From contig LBMP01000008.1 in the NCBI GenBank assembly GCA_001184205.1, forward strand, positions 87,230 to 151,229: DNA of 64,000 bases, in the 5' to 3' direction. The DNA comes from Desulfocarbo indianensis (lineage in GTDB: Bacteria > Desulfobacterota > Desulfarculia > Desulfarculales > Desulfarculaceae). Under the pieces are notes generated by a model. The model had not been told where the DNA came from. It searched no databases and saw nothing but the letters and a program-made list of their open reading frames with translations. Shown here one piece after another: positions 19,211 through 27,091 of the stretch; the stretch's first letter is position 1, and each line of letters starts with the position of its first letter. The translations under genes were made by a program, and so were the position numbers.

Positions 19211-19435
19211 ATGCGCCACCTAGTGAAACTGCTGGCCCTGGCTCTGGTCCTTTGCCTGGGCATGTTCCTGGCAGGCTGCAAGGCCGAGGAAGGCCCGGCC
19301 GAGAAGGCGGGCAAGAAAGTGGACCAGGCCATGGAAAAGGCCGCCGACGAGACTGGCAAGGCCGTGGAAAAGGCTGGCGAGGCTGTTGAGAAGGCTGGCG
19401 AGGCCATCAAGCAAGAGGGCGAAAAGGCCCAGTAG
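19211..19435 (+). CDS. Small lipoprotein with AEKAG repeats
   Basis: A 74-residue lipoprotein. The signal peptide ends in lipobox LAGC (Cys23). The short mature part is almost entirely Ala/Glu/Lys/Gly and carries repeated units such as EKAGKKVDQA, GKAVEKAGEA and EKAGEAIKQ, predicting one long amphipathic helix. It resembles the small entericidin-like or apolipoprotein-like helical lipoproteins of many proteobacteria; no function is known. A GGAAGGAG ribosome site precedes the ATG and a strong terminator follows, so it is probably a monocistronic transcript. Confidence 0.8.
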   Translation: MRHLVKLLALALVLCLGMFLAGCKAEEGPAEKAGKKVDQAMEKAADETGKAVEKAGEAVEKAGEAIKQEGEKAQ

Positions 19436-19466
19436 CCCGCCAGTATCCAGCCCTGCATAAACCCCT

Positions 19467-19505
19467 GGCCGCGCTGGACACGTTAAGTCCGGCGCGGCCT
19501 TTTTT
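19467..19505 (+). terminator. Strong intrinsic terminator after the small lipoprotein
   Basis: GGCCGCGCTGGAC pairs with GTCCGGCGCGGCC around a 7-base loop (one mismatch) and is followed by six T residues. It isolates the lipoprotein from the riboswitch region. Confidence 0.9.
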
Positions 19506-19589
19506 ACGTGCCTTGACTTTCCATGTGCCTTGGCTCCGCCTTGACAAGTCATCCTTGCCGTGCCAATAATTGGCCCACAATTTATCGGG

Positions 19590-19762
19590 CGGCTGGCAGG
19601 CGGCTTTTAAAGCCTTAATAGGGAAGCCGGTGCGAATCCGGGACGGTCCCGCCGCTGTGATCGGGGACGAAACCCGCTATTTAAGCCACTGCCCTGCTAC
19701 AGCAGGGTGGGAAGGCGCGGGCGGTAGGACGATCCGAGAGTCAGAAGACCTGCCCCCAGCCG
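19590..19762 (+). ncRNA. Cobalamin riboswitch upstream of bzaF
   Basis: The conserved cobalamin-aptamer blocks are visible in order: TTAATAGGGAAGCCGGTGCG, AATCCGGGACGGTCCCGCCG, CTGTGA, the CCACTG junction, GGGAAGGC, and the closing AGTCAGAAGACCTGCC. P1 pairs GGCTGGCAGG (from 19590) with CCTGCC and AGCC (to 19762). The family binds adenosyl- or other cobalamins and usually lowers expression of downstream B12 genes. It is followed by a transcription terminator and then bzaF, a gene for the lower ligand of the same cofactor, which fits feedback control. Confidence 0.93.
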
Positions 19763-19780
19763 GCGCTCTAGGAGATGGCA

Positions 19781-19818
19781 AATCCTCAGACGCACACGTG
19801 TCTGGGGATTTTTGTTTT
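19781..19818 (+). terminator. Riboswitch-linked attenuator terminator
   Basis: AATCC and CAGAC on the left pair with GTCTG and GGATT on the right, followed by TTTGTTTT. It begins about 20 bases after the aptamer and lies 65 bp before the bzaF start, the expected place for the expression platform. Confidence 0.75.
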
Positions 19819-19882
19819 CCCCGGCCGGTCCCACCCAGGGTCACCCAACCCTTCATTTCTTAAAAGCTATGGGAGGATTGAC

Positions 19883-21193
19883 ATGGCTACCCAGGTGGAG
19901 CTTGCCCAACAGGGCGTGATCACGGAGGCGATGCGGACCATCGCCATGGAAGAAGGCTTGGAGCCGGAACAGGTGCGCCAGGGCTTTGCCCAAGGCCGCA
20001 TCGTGGCCCCCTTGAACAGCGGGCGCCCTTGCCGGGTGGTGGGCATGGGCCAGGGCATGCGGACGAAGGTCAACGCCAGCATCGGCACCTCCACCGACCT
20101 GGCCGACGTGGAGGCCGAGGTGCAAAAGGCCCTGGCCGCCCAGGAGGCGGGGGCCGACACCCTGATGGAGCTTTCCGTGGGCGGCGATCTGGATTTGATC
20201 CGGCGCGAGGTATTGGCCGCGGTGGAGCTGCCCGTGGGCAACGTGCCTCTTTACCAGGCCTTTTGCGAGGCCCAGGAGCGCTACGGCGATGCCAACAAGC
20301 TGGACGATGAGCTCTTGTTCGATCTAATCGAAAGGCAATGCGCCGACGGCATTTCCTTCATGGCCATTCACTGCGGCATCAATCTTTACACCCTGGAGCG
20401 GCTGGAAAAACAGAACTACCGCTACGGCGGCCTGGTGAGCAAGGGCGGCGCTTCCCTGGTGGCCTGGATGAAGGCCAATGGCCGCGAAAACCCGCTTTAC
20501 GAGCGCTTCGACCGGGTGGCGGCGATTCTGAAGAAATACGACGTGGTGCTTTCCCTGGGCAACGGCCTCAGGGCCGGGGCCATCGCCGATTCCTTTGACC
20601 GGGCCATGGTGCAGGAGCTGATCATCAACTGCGAGCTGGCCCAGATCGGCCGCGAAATGGGCTGCCAGATGATGGTGGAGGGGCCCGGCCACGTGCCCCT
20701 GGACCAGATCGAGGCCAATATCATCCTGCAGAAGCGCATGAGCGATTTCGCGCCCTATTACATGCTGGGACCCATCCCCTGCGACGTGACCGCGGGCTAT
20801 GATCACATCACCGCGGCCATCGGCGCGGCCCAGAGCGCGCGCTACGGCGCGGATCTGATCTGCTACATCACCCCGGCCGAGCATCTGGCCCTGCCCAATC
20901 AGGCCGACGTGGTGGAAGGGGTGCGCGCGGCTCGGGCGGCGGCCTATATCGGAGACACCGCCAAATACCCGGAGCGCGGCCGCCGGCGCGACCTAGCCAT
21001 GGCCAAGGCCCGCCGCGATTCCGACTGGGAGGCCCAGTTCAAGCTGGCCCTGTTCCCGAAAGTGGCCCAGGCCATCCGGGCGGACAGGTCGCCCGCCGAT
21101 CAGCAGGCCTGCACCATGTGCGGCCAGTTCTGCGCCAACAAGGGCTCGGCCAACCTGTTCGGCCATTTGGCGTGCGGCACGGCCAAGGCTTGA
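19883..21193 (+). CDS. bzaF: 5-hydroxybenzimidazole synthase BzaF (ThiC paralogue)
   Basis: A 436-residue radical-SAM enzyme of the ThiC superfamily. BzaF converts aminoimidazole ribotide to 5-hydroxybenzimidazole, the first intermediate of anaerobic synthesis of the B12 lower ligand. The chain is short like archaeal and clostridial ThiC (no long N-terminal domain). It shows TKVNASIGTSTD and DTLMELSVGGDLD where ThiC usually has VKINANIGNS and DTVMDLSTG. The C-terminal cluster motif is CTMCGQFC (CX2CX3C). A GGGAGG site precedes the ATG at 19883. The cobalamin riboswitch upstream strongly favours BzaF over thiamin-pathway ThiC. No other bza gene is in the window, and a strong terminator follows. 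Confidence 0.88.
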   Translation: MATQVELAQQGVITEAMRTIAMEEGLEPEQVRQGFAQGRIVAPLNSGRPCRVVGMGQGMRTKVNASIGTSTDLADVEAEVQKALAAQEAGADTLMELSVGGDLDLIRREVLAAVELPVGNVPLYQAFCEAQERYGDANKLDDELLFDLIERQCADGISFMAIHCGINLYTLERLEKQNYRYGGLVSKGGASLVAWMKANGRENPLYERFDRVAAILKKYDVVLSLGNGLRAGAIADSFDRAMVQELIINCELAQIGREMGCQMMVEGPGHVPLDQIEANIILQKRMSDFAPYYMLGPIPCDVTAGYDHITAAIGAAQSARYGADLICYITPAEHLALPNQADVVEGVRAARAAAYIGDTAKYPERGRRRDLAMAKARRDSDWEAQFKLALFPKVAQAIRADRSPADQQACTMCGQFCANKGSANLFGHLACGTAKA

Positions 21194-21220
21194 AAAAAAG
21201 CGCGCCGCTTGGTTGTAATG

Positions 21221-21257
21221 GCGAGGCCGCCGGCAAGGTTCCGGCGGCCTCGCTTTT
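21221..21257 (+). terminator. Strong intrinsic terminator of bzaF
   Basis: GCGAGGCCGCCGG pairs perfectly with CCGGCGGCCTCGC around a 7-base loop and is followed by TTTT. Confidence 0.9.
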
Positions 21258-21956
21258 AACGGCCGAGATTTCTTATAATTTAACGGGATATATTCAGAGG
21301 ATACCGCCAACAGTCTCGTCGCTTAATCTTAACCATGCGGTTTAAATAAGCCAGCATCTTTTTAATATTGTTAATTTAATGCTTGAGATGCCAAGCCGGC
21401 AATAATGGCTTGTCTTGCGCTAGGTTGTCTGTAATTTTGCGTGGCGGATTATAAGAACAGCGATTTATCTTTGCGCTTCGGCAACTCTGTTATGCATGAG
21501 GCTGTCGCCGCGGATGGCGCATTGGCTTACATGTAAATCCTGACTTTTCAGTGAGGCGCGCGATTATTGCCCTCAATAGCGCCATGGGAAATGCTGCTGA
21601 TTTATCGGCTCGGCACTCACGCCTGACTTCATATTCTAACGGAGGCCGGGCATGGGAAGAGGGCGTTTTGCCCGTTGTCAGCGATGCAGGCAATGATGCT
21701 TAGGGATGATGAAGGCTGCCTGGTTTGGATCCCGCGCGGGACGGACAAGCGGCATGAGGAGATCAGGATAGCGGTGGCTCAACTACTGGCTTGCGCTAAG
21801 GGGAAGGTGCTCGCCGACGTTGCGAGTCTGAACGTGGAACGCGCCGGGCGAACGCTGGTTTGCCAAGCTGGGGACTGCCGGCCGGTGGCGATGGAATCCG
21901 GCTTGGCCTTGCCCGCGCTGGCTTGCCAGGTGGGGTCTGCCGGCCGGTGGCGGGGG
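21258..21956. other. Long non-coding stretch between bzaF and the PilZ gene
   Basis: About 700 bp, A+T-rich in its first half, with no frame that shows a ribosome site plus protein-like composition. A plus-strand frame from 21675 runs into the PilZ gene on the opposite strand and looks spurious. The end carries a diverged direct repeat. Confidence 0.5.
21853..21953. repeat. Imperfect direct repeat next to the PilZ gene
   Basis: Two copies of about 38 bp (21853-21890 and 21915-21953), each containing GCTGG(T/C)TTGCCA and then CTGCCGGCCGGTGGCG, start 62 bp apart; the second abuts the PilZ stop codon. Origin is unknown. Confidence 0.6.
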
Positions 21957-22631
21957 TCAGCGGGAAGCCCGCTCCACCTCTTCCACGCTGTGCACAAACT
22001 CGCCGATGTAGCTCCATTGGGCCCGTTGCAACTCCTGGAACTCCAAGCCCATGGTCAGGGCTTTTTTATCCAGCCGTTTGTTGCGCATCACCACGCCGAA
22101 GGAGCCTTGCTCGGGCGCAGACTCAAGTTTGAGTTCCAGGCGCTGCCCCACTTCCATGGAGGGGAGTTGGGAAGAGGGCACCTTGTAAATACTAACGAAT
22201 TTGCAACCGCTTTGACTCAAATCCACAATGGCGCCGCTGATGCCTTCTCCAGCCACGCTCACCGTGGCGGAAAGGTAGCAATCCACCCTTTTGTCCCTGC
22301 GCAGCTCCTTGCGCGAGACCACTTTGGGAAAAGAGAGGAAAAACAAATTAAAAGGCCGTTCGGCCGCGCCTAAAATGTGGGATTGAAAAGTGTATACGCA
22401 GCCTCTGAACAGGTAATTAACCAGAACCAAATTGCCGGTGGAAATCTTGTTTTTTATCTGAAGGTCGCCTCTGGGTGACTTTACAATTAAGTAATTATCC
22501 GGGTCCATGCCCACTAGCTCAGACTTGAGAAAACTTTCCACCCCGTTAAGTTGAAATACTATTTTGGTGGGGATGTCAATCTCCAGCTTGTTGTTTTCCT
22601 GAGCCTGGCTGACGATGTTCTCAAGGTCCAT
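21957..22631 (-). CDS. PilZ-domain protein with YcgR-like N-terminal domain
   Basis: A 224-residue cytosolic protein. The N-terminal half has the flagellar-brake (YcgR-N/PilZN) look (KLEIDIPTKIVFQLN, YLIVKSPRG, VLVNYLFRGCVYTFQSHI). The C-terminal PilZ domain carries the cyclic-di-GMP motifs RRDKR (about 110) and DLSQSG (about 140). Such proteins bind cyclic di-GMP and slow flagellar rotation or alter envelope output. The ATG at 22631 follows GGGGGA at good distance; an upstream in-frame ATG at 22655 is less well placed. It stands alone, with no flagellar gene nearby. Confidence 0.85.
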   Translation of the reverse strand: MDLENIVSQAQENNKLEIDIPTKIVFQLNGVESFLKSELVGMDPDNYLIVKSPRGDLQIKNKISTGNLVLVNYLFRGCVYTFQSHILGAAERPFNLFFLSFPKVVSRKELRRDKRVDCYLSATVSVAGEGISGAIVDLSQSGCKFVSIYKVPSSQLPSMEVGQRLELKLESAPEQGSFGVVMRNKRLDKKALTMGLEFQELQRAQWSYIGEFVHSVEEVERASR

Positions 22632-23076
22632 ATTCAATCCCCCTGAAGCGATCATGATCTTCGGGGCCGGCTATCCAATACGCGGCTGCATAATATTGGA
22701 CAAATTATGCAAGTATTTCTTTAACCACCTGCTTACCCGTAAGATTCCCATGCAGGCTGCGTGAGCAAGCCCAACTATATAATAAATGACCGAGCTAAAA
22801 AGACGAAGCATTATGCGAGGCCGAGGCCAGGTTTTTTTCGTCTTTGTTAACGCGTTGAACACGGGAGCGGGGCGGCATGAAAACGACACGGTCGTCTAGT
22901 ATTTAAAGTAGGTTGTCAATAATGTCAAGGGGCACTCGCATCTGCGCGATTTGAGCGATTGTTTTATATTTATCATTTTTGGGGCGGGCGCACCCGCCGA
23001 GAGTGCCGCGCCGTTGAACGCGCCCCAGCCGGCAGCGCCCACCAAACCTGGGCAGGCGGTCAGCAGTCTGAAATCG
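22632..23076. other. Intergenic region between PilZ and PPC genes
   Basis: It holds the promoter side of the PilZ gene (A+T-rich, 22660-22930) and a GC-rich part near 22981-23060 with a GGCGGG/CCCGCC hairpin lacking a T run. No credible gene is seen. Confidence 0.4.
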
Positions 23077-23520
23077 TTAGTGTTCCTGCAAGAGCTCGAA
23101 ACCAGTGGCCGGATCGATGCGTCTGGTCATATCGGAGCCGGTCAGCTCCAAAATCACCACCTCGGCGATTTTCCATATATCCAGCCCGGCGCGCACGCAG
23201 CCGGTTCTGCTCTGGCCGTCGCGCCCCAGAGCGGCGTGCATATGCAGCTTGGGCTGGCCCTCGGCGTTGGGGAATATCGTGCCCACGGCCGCGGCCTCGT
23301 GGATATCGTTGATGTCGTGGAAAAGGGGCGTTACCGGCGTGGCGTCGCCATCCAAGGGCCCCACCACCAGGCGGCCCGGCCCGGCGCCGCCCAAAAGGGC
23401 GCAAAAGGCGCGGCTGACGCCGTGCTCCCTGGCGAAACTTTCTATGGCGTCGGGCAGGCGGTCGCCGTCCTCCAGGCGAAGCACAAAGGCCCTGCCCAAT
23501 TTGGCTTCGGAATACTTCAT
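23077..23520 (-). CDS. PPC/DUF296 domain protein
   Basis: A 147-residue stand-alone PPC (DUF296) domain protein. The conserved pieces are LRLEDGDRLPDAIESFAREHGV, FCALLGGAG, the Gly-rich turn, and the C-terminal metal-site pattern PKLHMHAALG plus the strand VVILELTGSD. PPC domains occur fused to AT-hooks in plants; free bacterial and archaeal forms are trimers of unclear role. It follows the MogA-type gene by 32 bp on the same strand, so the two may be co-transcribed. Confidence 0.85.
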   Translation of the reverse strand: MKYSEAKLGRAFVLRLEDGDRLPDAIESFAREHGVSRAFCALLGGAGPGRLVVGPLDGDATPVTPLFHDINDIHEAAAVGTIFPNAEGQPKLHMHAALGRDGQSRTGCVRAGLDIWKIAEVVILELTGSDMTRRIDPATGFELLQEH

Positions 23521-23552
23521 GGTTCACGTACCGTCGGAAGGAATGCCATGGG

Positions 23553-24044
23553 CTAACGCGCGCAGTCCCTCTGGTCGCCCTTTAGCTTGTCCAGCGCGTG
23601 GCCCAAGGCGGGCAGGATGGTCTCCAAGCCTTCCAGGGAACCCTTGGGCGAGCCGGGCAGGTTCACGATGAGGGTCGATTTGCGAATTGCGCAGATACCC
23701 CTGGATAGCATAGCATGAGGAGTGTGTTGCAGGCCGGCTTGGCGCATGGCCTCGGCCATGCCGGGCACTTCCCGTTCCATGATGCTCTTGGTGGCCTCCG
23801 GGGTGATGTCGCGGGGGCTTAGCCCGGTGCCGCCGGTGGTCAACACCAAAGCCAGCGCCATCTCGTCGGCGTAACCTTTGAGCGCCGCGGCTATCTGGTC
23901 TGGCTCGTCGGGCACCGTGGCGGCATGGGCCACTATTATCCCCTGGGTTTCCAATACGTTTTTCAATTGGGCCCCCGCCAGGTCCTGGCGTTCGCCGCGG
24001 GATGCCTTGTCGCTGATGGTTAGAATGGCTGCCTGGTGGTTCAT
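23553..24044 (-). CDS. Molybdopterin adenylyltransferase (MogA/MoaB family)
   Basis: A 163-residue molybdenum-cofactor enzyme that adenylates molybdopterin before metal insertion. It has the conserved MoCF-fold motifs ILTISDKASRGERQD (residue 7), LVLTTGGTGLSPRDITPEAT (about 67) and STLIVNLPGSPKGSLEGLE (about 122). Length fits MogA/MoaB; I cannot separate the two. No good ribosome site precedes the ATG at 24044, which is preceded by a run of A and T. The selenocysteine formate dehydrogenase at the end of the window is one enzyme in this cell needing a pterin cofactor, though the tungsten form is also possible. Confidence 0.9.
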   Translation of the reverse strand: MNHQAAILTISDKASRGERQDLAGAQLKNVLETQGIIVAHAATVPDEPDQIAAALKGYADEMALALVLTTGGTGLSPRDITPEATKSIMEREVPGMAEAMRQAGLQHTPHAMLSRGICAIRKSTLIVNLPGSPKGSLEGLETILPALGHALDKLKGDQRDCAR

Positions 24045-24114
24045 AAAAAAAATTTACACCAAAGCTGATAGGCTGCAAAGAGAATTTGCTTCTTCAGACT
24101 TTGTGAAAAAGGTG

Positions 24115-24146
24115 ACCATAAATACCACAGTAGTTACATTTATGGT
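24115..24146. promoter_or_regulatory. Inverted repeat between mogA-like gene and GGDEF gene
   Basis: ACCATAAAT and ATTTATGGT are perfect 9-bp arms separated by 14 bases in an A+T-rich divergent spacer. This may be an operator; the partner protein is unknown. Confidence 0.4.
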
Positions 24147-24205
24147 ATTTTTACATCATATAACCTGATGGTTTGCTGGATTTATCAGAACTAGCGGTCA
24201 GGCAA

Positions 24206-25780
24206 ATGAGTTGGTTTTCGGCTAAAAACAGCGGCGGCATATCTTCCTTCAGCGGCGGGTTTGTGGACCCCGCCCGTGAAGCCGAGTACCGCCAGGACAA
24301 TTTCCCCGCCTTCCTGCGCGAGGTTCGCTTGGTGGCCGTGGTGGGTGGCTTGTTCTATCTGCTCGGTTTCGGGGTCGATTGCCAGATATTGCACGAGGGG
24401 CCGCTCCTTTGGTGGCTGCTGTTCATACGCATATTGTTCGCCGCGCTGGCCATGGGCTTGGCTTCCTACATCAGGCCTACCATGGATTACCGGTTGGTGG
24501 ACCGGTTGGCGTTTGTGGTCATGCTGGCCTGCTCGGCCGCCACCTGCCTGATCATAGTGCTTAGCCAGGTGGGCTCCCTGGGTCTTATCCAGCACTCGCT
24601 GACCGTGTTCGTTTTCGTCACGGTTTATTATATCTTCGTGCCCGGAAGGCTGCTTTACAGCGCCATCAGCGCGGTATCGTTCACCATATGCTTTCTGATC
24701 CTGGGCCGGCTTTACCTTTCCCACACCCCTTCGGCCTTTACGGTGGTCACGCTTTACATGGTGATGGTGAACCTCCTGGGCATAATGGTCACCCAGCGGC
24801 TGCAGCGCTTGCGACGCATGCAATACTCCATCTTGCAGGCAGAGCGCCAGGCCAACGCGGCCCTGCGCCACGAGGTGGAAGAACGCATCAAGGCGGAAAA
24901 CGAGGTGCGGGAGACCGAGGAGCGCTTCCGCCGCCTGGTGGAGCTTTCGCCGGACGCCATCGTGGTGCATAAGGACGGCGGTATTCTTTACGTCAACGCG
25001 GCGGCCCAGCGGCTTTTCAAGATACCGCCAGATGGCTCCTTCCGCGGCATGAGTGTTTTTGATTTCGTGCAGCGCGACTATCACGACATTGTCAAGAAGC
25101 GCATGAGATCCCTGGCCGAGGGGGTGGCTTTCCTGGCCTCGGTGGAATTGAAGCTGCTTTGCAGCGACGGCGAGACCATAGACGCGGAAGTGGTTTCCGG
25201 CACCACCCAGTACAAGGGACAGACCGCCATCCAAAGCATTGTCCGCGACGTGAGCATCCGCAAGATGATGGAGAACGAACTGCGGCGCCTGGCGGATCAT
25301 GACGCCTTGACCGGCACCTATAATCGCCGCCGCTTCGAGGAGTTGAGCGAGGCCGAAATGGAGCGGGCCAAGCGCTACGCCAGGCCCCTCAGCGTTTTGC
25401 TTATAGATATCGACCGGTTCAAGGAAATAAATGACAGGCACGGCCACGCGGCGGGCGATTTGGTGCTGCACGAGTTGGTCAAGGTCTGCCAAAACCAGTT
25501 GCGGTCGCAGGATGTGCTGGGCCGTTTGGGAGGGGATGAATTCGGCATAACCATGGCTGAAAGCGATCGCCAGGCCGCGCTGAACGCGGCGGCGCGCCTG
25601 CGCCGGGCCGTGGCCGAGATGGAAATACCCTGGGGCCGCAATAAGATCCGTCTCACCGTGAGCGTGGGCGTGGCCGAACGCTTGGCCCAGGACCTGCGCC
25701 TGGAAGACTGCCTGCGCCGGGCCGATGACGCCCTGTACGCGGCCAAGCACGCGGGCCGCGACCGGGTGGAGGCGGCTTGA
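24206..25780 (+). CDS. Membrane PAS-GGDEF diguanylate cyclase
   Basis: About 524 residues. Six or so transmembrane helices (residues about 35-205) are followed by a short coiled coil (LRRMQYSILQAERQANAALRH), a PAS domain (RFRRLVELSPDAIVVHKDGGI) and a C-terminal GGDEF domain. The signature is intact (RLGGDEFGI), and DHDALTGTYNRRRF and DIDRFKEINDRHGHAAGD match active cyclases, so cyclic di-GMP synthesis is predicted. The usual inhibitory-site RxxD just before GGDEF is not seen; the residues there are SQDVLGRL. The start is uncertain: ATG 24206 is taken, but a TTG at 24173 would add 11 residues and neither has a strong ribosome site. Confidence 0.88.
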   Translation: MSWFSAKNSGGISSFSGGFVDPAREAEYRQDNFPAFLREVRLVAVVGGLFYLLGFGVDCQILHEGPLLWWLLFIRILFAALAMGLASYIRPTMDYRLVDRLAFVVMLACSAATCLIIVLSQVGSLGLIQHSLTVFVFVTVYYIFVPGRLLYSAISAVSFTICFLILGRLYLSHTPSAFTVVTLYMVMVNLLGIMVTQRLQRLRRMQYSILQAERQANAALRHEVEERIKAENEVRETEERFRRLVELSPDAIVVHKDGGILYVNAAAQRLFKIPPDGSFRGMSVFDFVQRDYHDIVKKRMRSLAEGVAFLASVELKLLCSDGETIDAEVVSGTTQYKGQTAIQSIVRDVSIRKMMENELRRLADHDALTGTYNRRRFEELSEAEMERAKRYARPLSVLLIDIDRFKEINDRHGHAAGDLVLHELVKVCQNQLRSQDVLGRLGGDEFGITMAESDRQAALNAAARLRRAVAEMEIPWGRNKIRLTVSVGVAERLAQDLRLEDCLRRADDALYAAKHAGRDRVEAA

Positions 25781-25844
25781 GGCTTCGCTTTCACAGGGCC
25801 GCTTCAAGAATTTCATCTCCTGTCTCGATTCCTGCCTGATTTGC

Positions 25845-26834
25845 TCAGAATCTATAAGAGGCGCCAGCCTTTAAAACCTCGGTTTCCGCTTTTAGTTCCC
25901 GTGACATTCTTTGCAGTGCATAATCGCAGGTGTCATGCGCCGAAAGAAACACTTTGGCGGGAGCGGCGCGGTTGATGGCCGCGATAGCCAAGTCGAGGTC
26001 TTGATCGGTAATGCGCCGCCAAGGCGGCTTTCCGGTGCCGAACACCATTATCGTCTGCAAGCCGGGTTTTTTAAGCCTGCTCTCCGTAAGGGGAAAATGC
26101 ATGCCCCCCACGATGGCGTGGACGGGGTCGGAACATAGCCGGGAAGCCATGGTTAAAACGGTTTCAATGCCAGGATGGGTGCAGGCGGTGACCACCACCA
26201 GCCCCTTGTTTTTGATTCGGAACAGTAGGGCCTGTTCCTCGCACCATCCCATGAGGAAAAGCCTTCTGGCCAAGGGCCCGGTGGTGCCTATGCCGCCGGG
26301 CAGGACCATGGGGCCTTGCGCCACGGTAAAACGGGGACCGGCTTCTTGAGCGGGAGCAGGAAGATAGCACTCGACGTCCTTCGTATCTCCCAAAGCCTGG
26401 GGAAAGATCACGGTCTTTTTGCGGTAGGCGCGCTCTCCGCCCATGTGGTCCGGGTGCAAATGGGAAATCACCACCAAGGGGGCTTGACGCCAGGCCAAGC
26501 CCAGTTGCCGGCTGTTGTGCTGGAACACTCCGTTCTGATCGCCAAAGCCCAGATCGTACACAAGCTCGCCTCGTTCGCTCTTGAGTAAATAACTGACGCC
26601 CGGCTCGCCCAGAAATCCGTCTAAACGCGCCCACTCCGACAGGGGGGTGAACTCGACCCGCTCCAATTCCGGGAGATTCAATAGTTGGGCCCGCGCCAGT
26701 CTTGCCTGGTTCTGCTGAGCCGCCAAGGCTTGCTCGCGGCGGAACCCGCGGTTCTTCCACCACAACCAAGGAATAAGAAATGAAGAAGCCGCCGCCAGGA
26801 CCGGCCACCATGCAATGGAAAATCTGCGATTCAT
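25845..26834 (-). CDS. Membrane-anchored metallo-beta-lactamase-fold hydrolase
   Basis: A 329-residue protein with one N-terminal hydrophobic segment (WWPVLAAASSFLIPWLWW) acting as signal anchor, so the enzyme domain probably faces the periplasm. The MBL metal motif is HLHPDH (about 125), with further ligands likely in CTHPG (about 218) and SAHDTCDY near the end. The arrangement resembles the MBL subgroup seen near methanopterin and related genes (7,8-dihydropterin-6-methyl-4-(beta-D-ribofuranosyl)-aminobenzene-5'-phosphate synthase-like), but the substrate is not clear. It is convergent with the GGDEF gene. Confidence 0.78.
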   Translation of the reverse strand: MNRRFSIAWWPVLAAASSFLIPWLWWKNRGFRREQALAAQQNQARLARAQLLNLPELERVEFTPLSEWARLDGFLGEPGVSYLLKSERGELVYDLGFGDQNGVFQHNSRQLGLAWRQAPLVVISHLHPDHMGGERAYRKKTVIFPQALGDTKDVECYLPAPAQEAGPRFTVAQGPMVLPGGIGTTGPLARRLFLMGWCEEQALLFRIKNKGLVVVTACTHPGIETVLTMASRLCSDPVHAIVGGMHFPLTESRLKKPGLQTIMVFGTGKPPWRRITDQDLDLAIAAINRAAPAKVFLSAHDTCDYALQRMSRELKAETEVLKAGASYRF

Positions 26835-27091
26835 TTAATAAGTCTCCAGAAATGGGTGAGGGTGGATTCTTTCTTTTTGTAAAATTGGCGATAGCTAATA
26901 AGGTGCCAATTTAAAGTGCTATTTATTTCAAGATGTTACTTGATTAGCATTTCACCGTTGGCCAAATATGATAAATAATATGTTAGATATGGCTAAACAA
27001 TAAATATATGTCAAATATAACACTCTGTCGGACCGCGTTTGCTGCCTTGAGATGGGCTCACTGGGCAGCCACTGGAGAAAACGGCGAACAA

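Noticed and set aside
19883..21193. Annotating this gene simply as thiC
   Set aside because: The upstream element is a cobalamin riboswitch, not a TPP riboswitch, and the sequence has MELSVGGDLD-type residues in place of ThiC motifs, so BzaF is the better call.
21853..21953. The paired repeats as the start of a CRISPR array
   Set aside because: Only two diverged copies exist, with no regular spacers and no cas genes nearby.
21675..22373. A 232-codon plus-strand frame before and across the PilZ gene
   Set aside because: It starts without a ribosome site and its second half is antisense to the PilZ domain, so it is not supported.
22979..23020. GGCGGG/CCCGCC hairpin as a terminator for the PPC gene
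   Set aside because: No T run follows on either strand, so an intrinsic terminator call is not justified.
23553..24044. Linking the MogA-type gene directly to fdhA as one molybdenum operon
   Set aside because: They are about 38 kb apart and unlinked; only a general cofactor relation can be stated.
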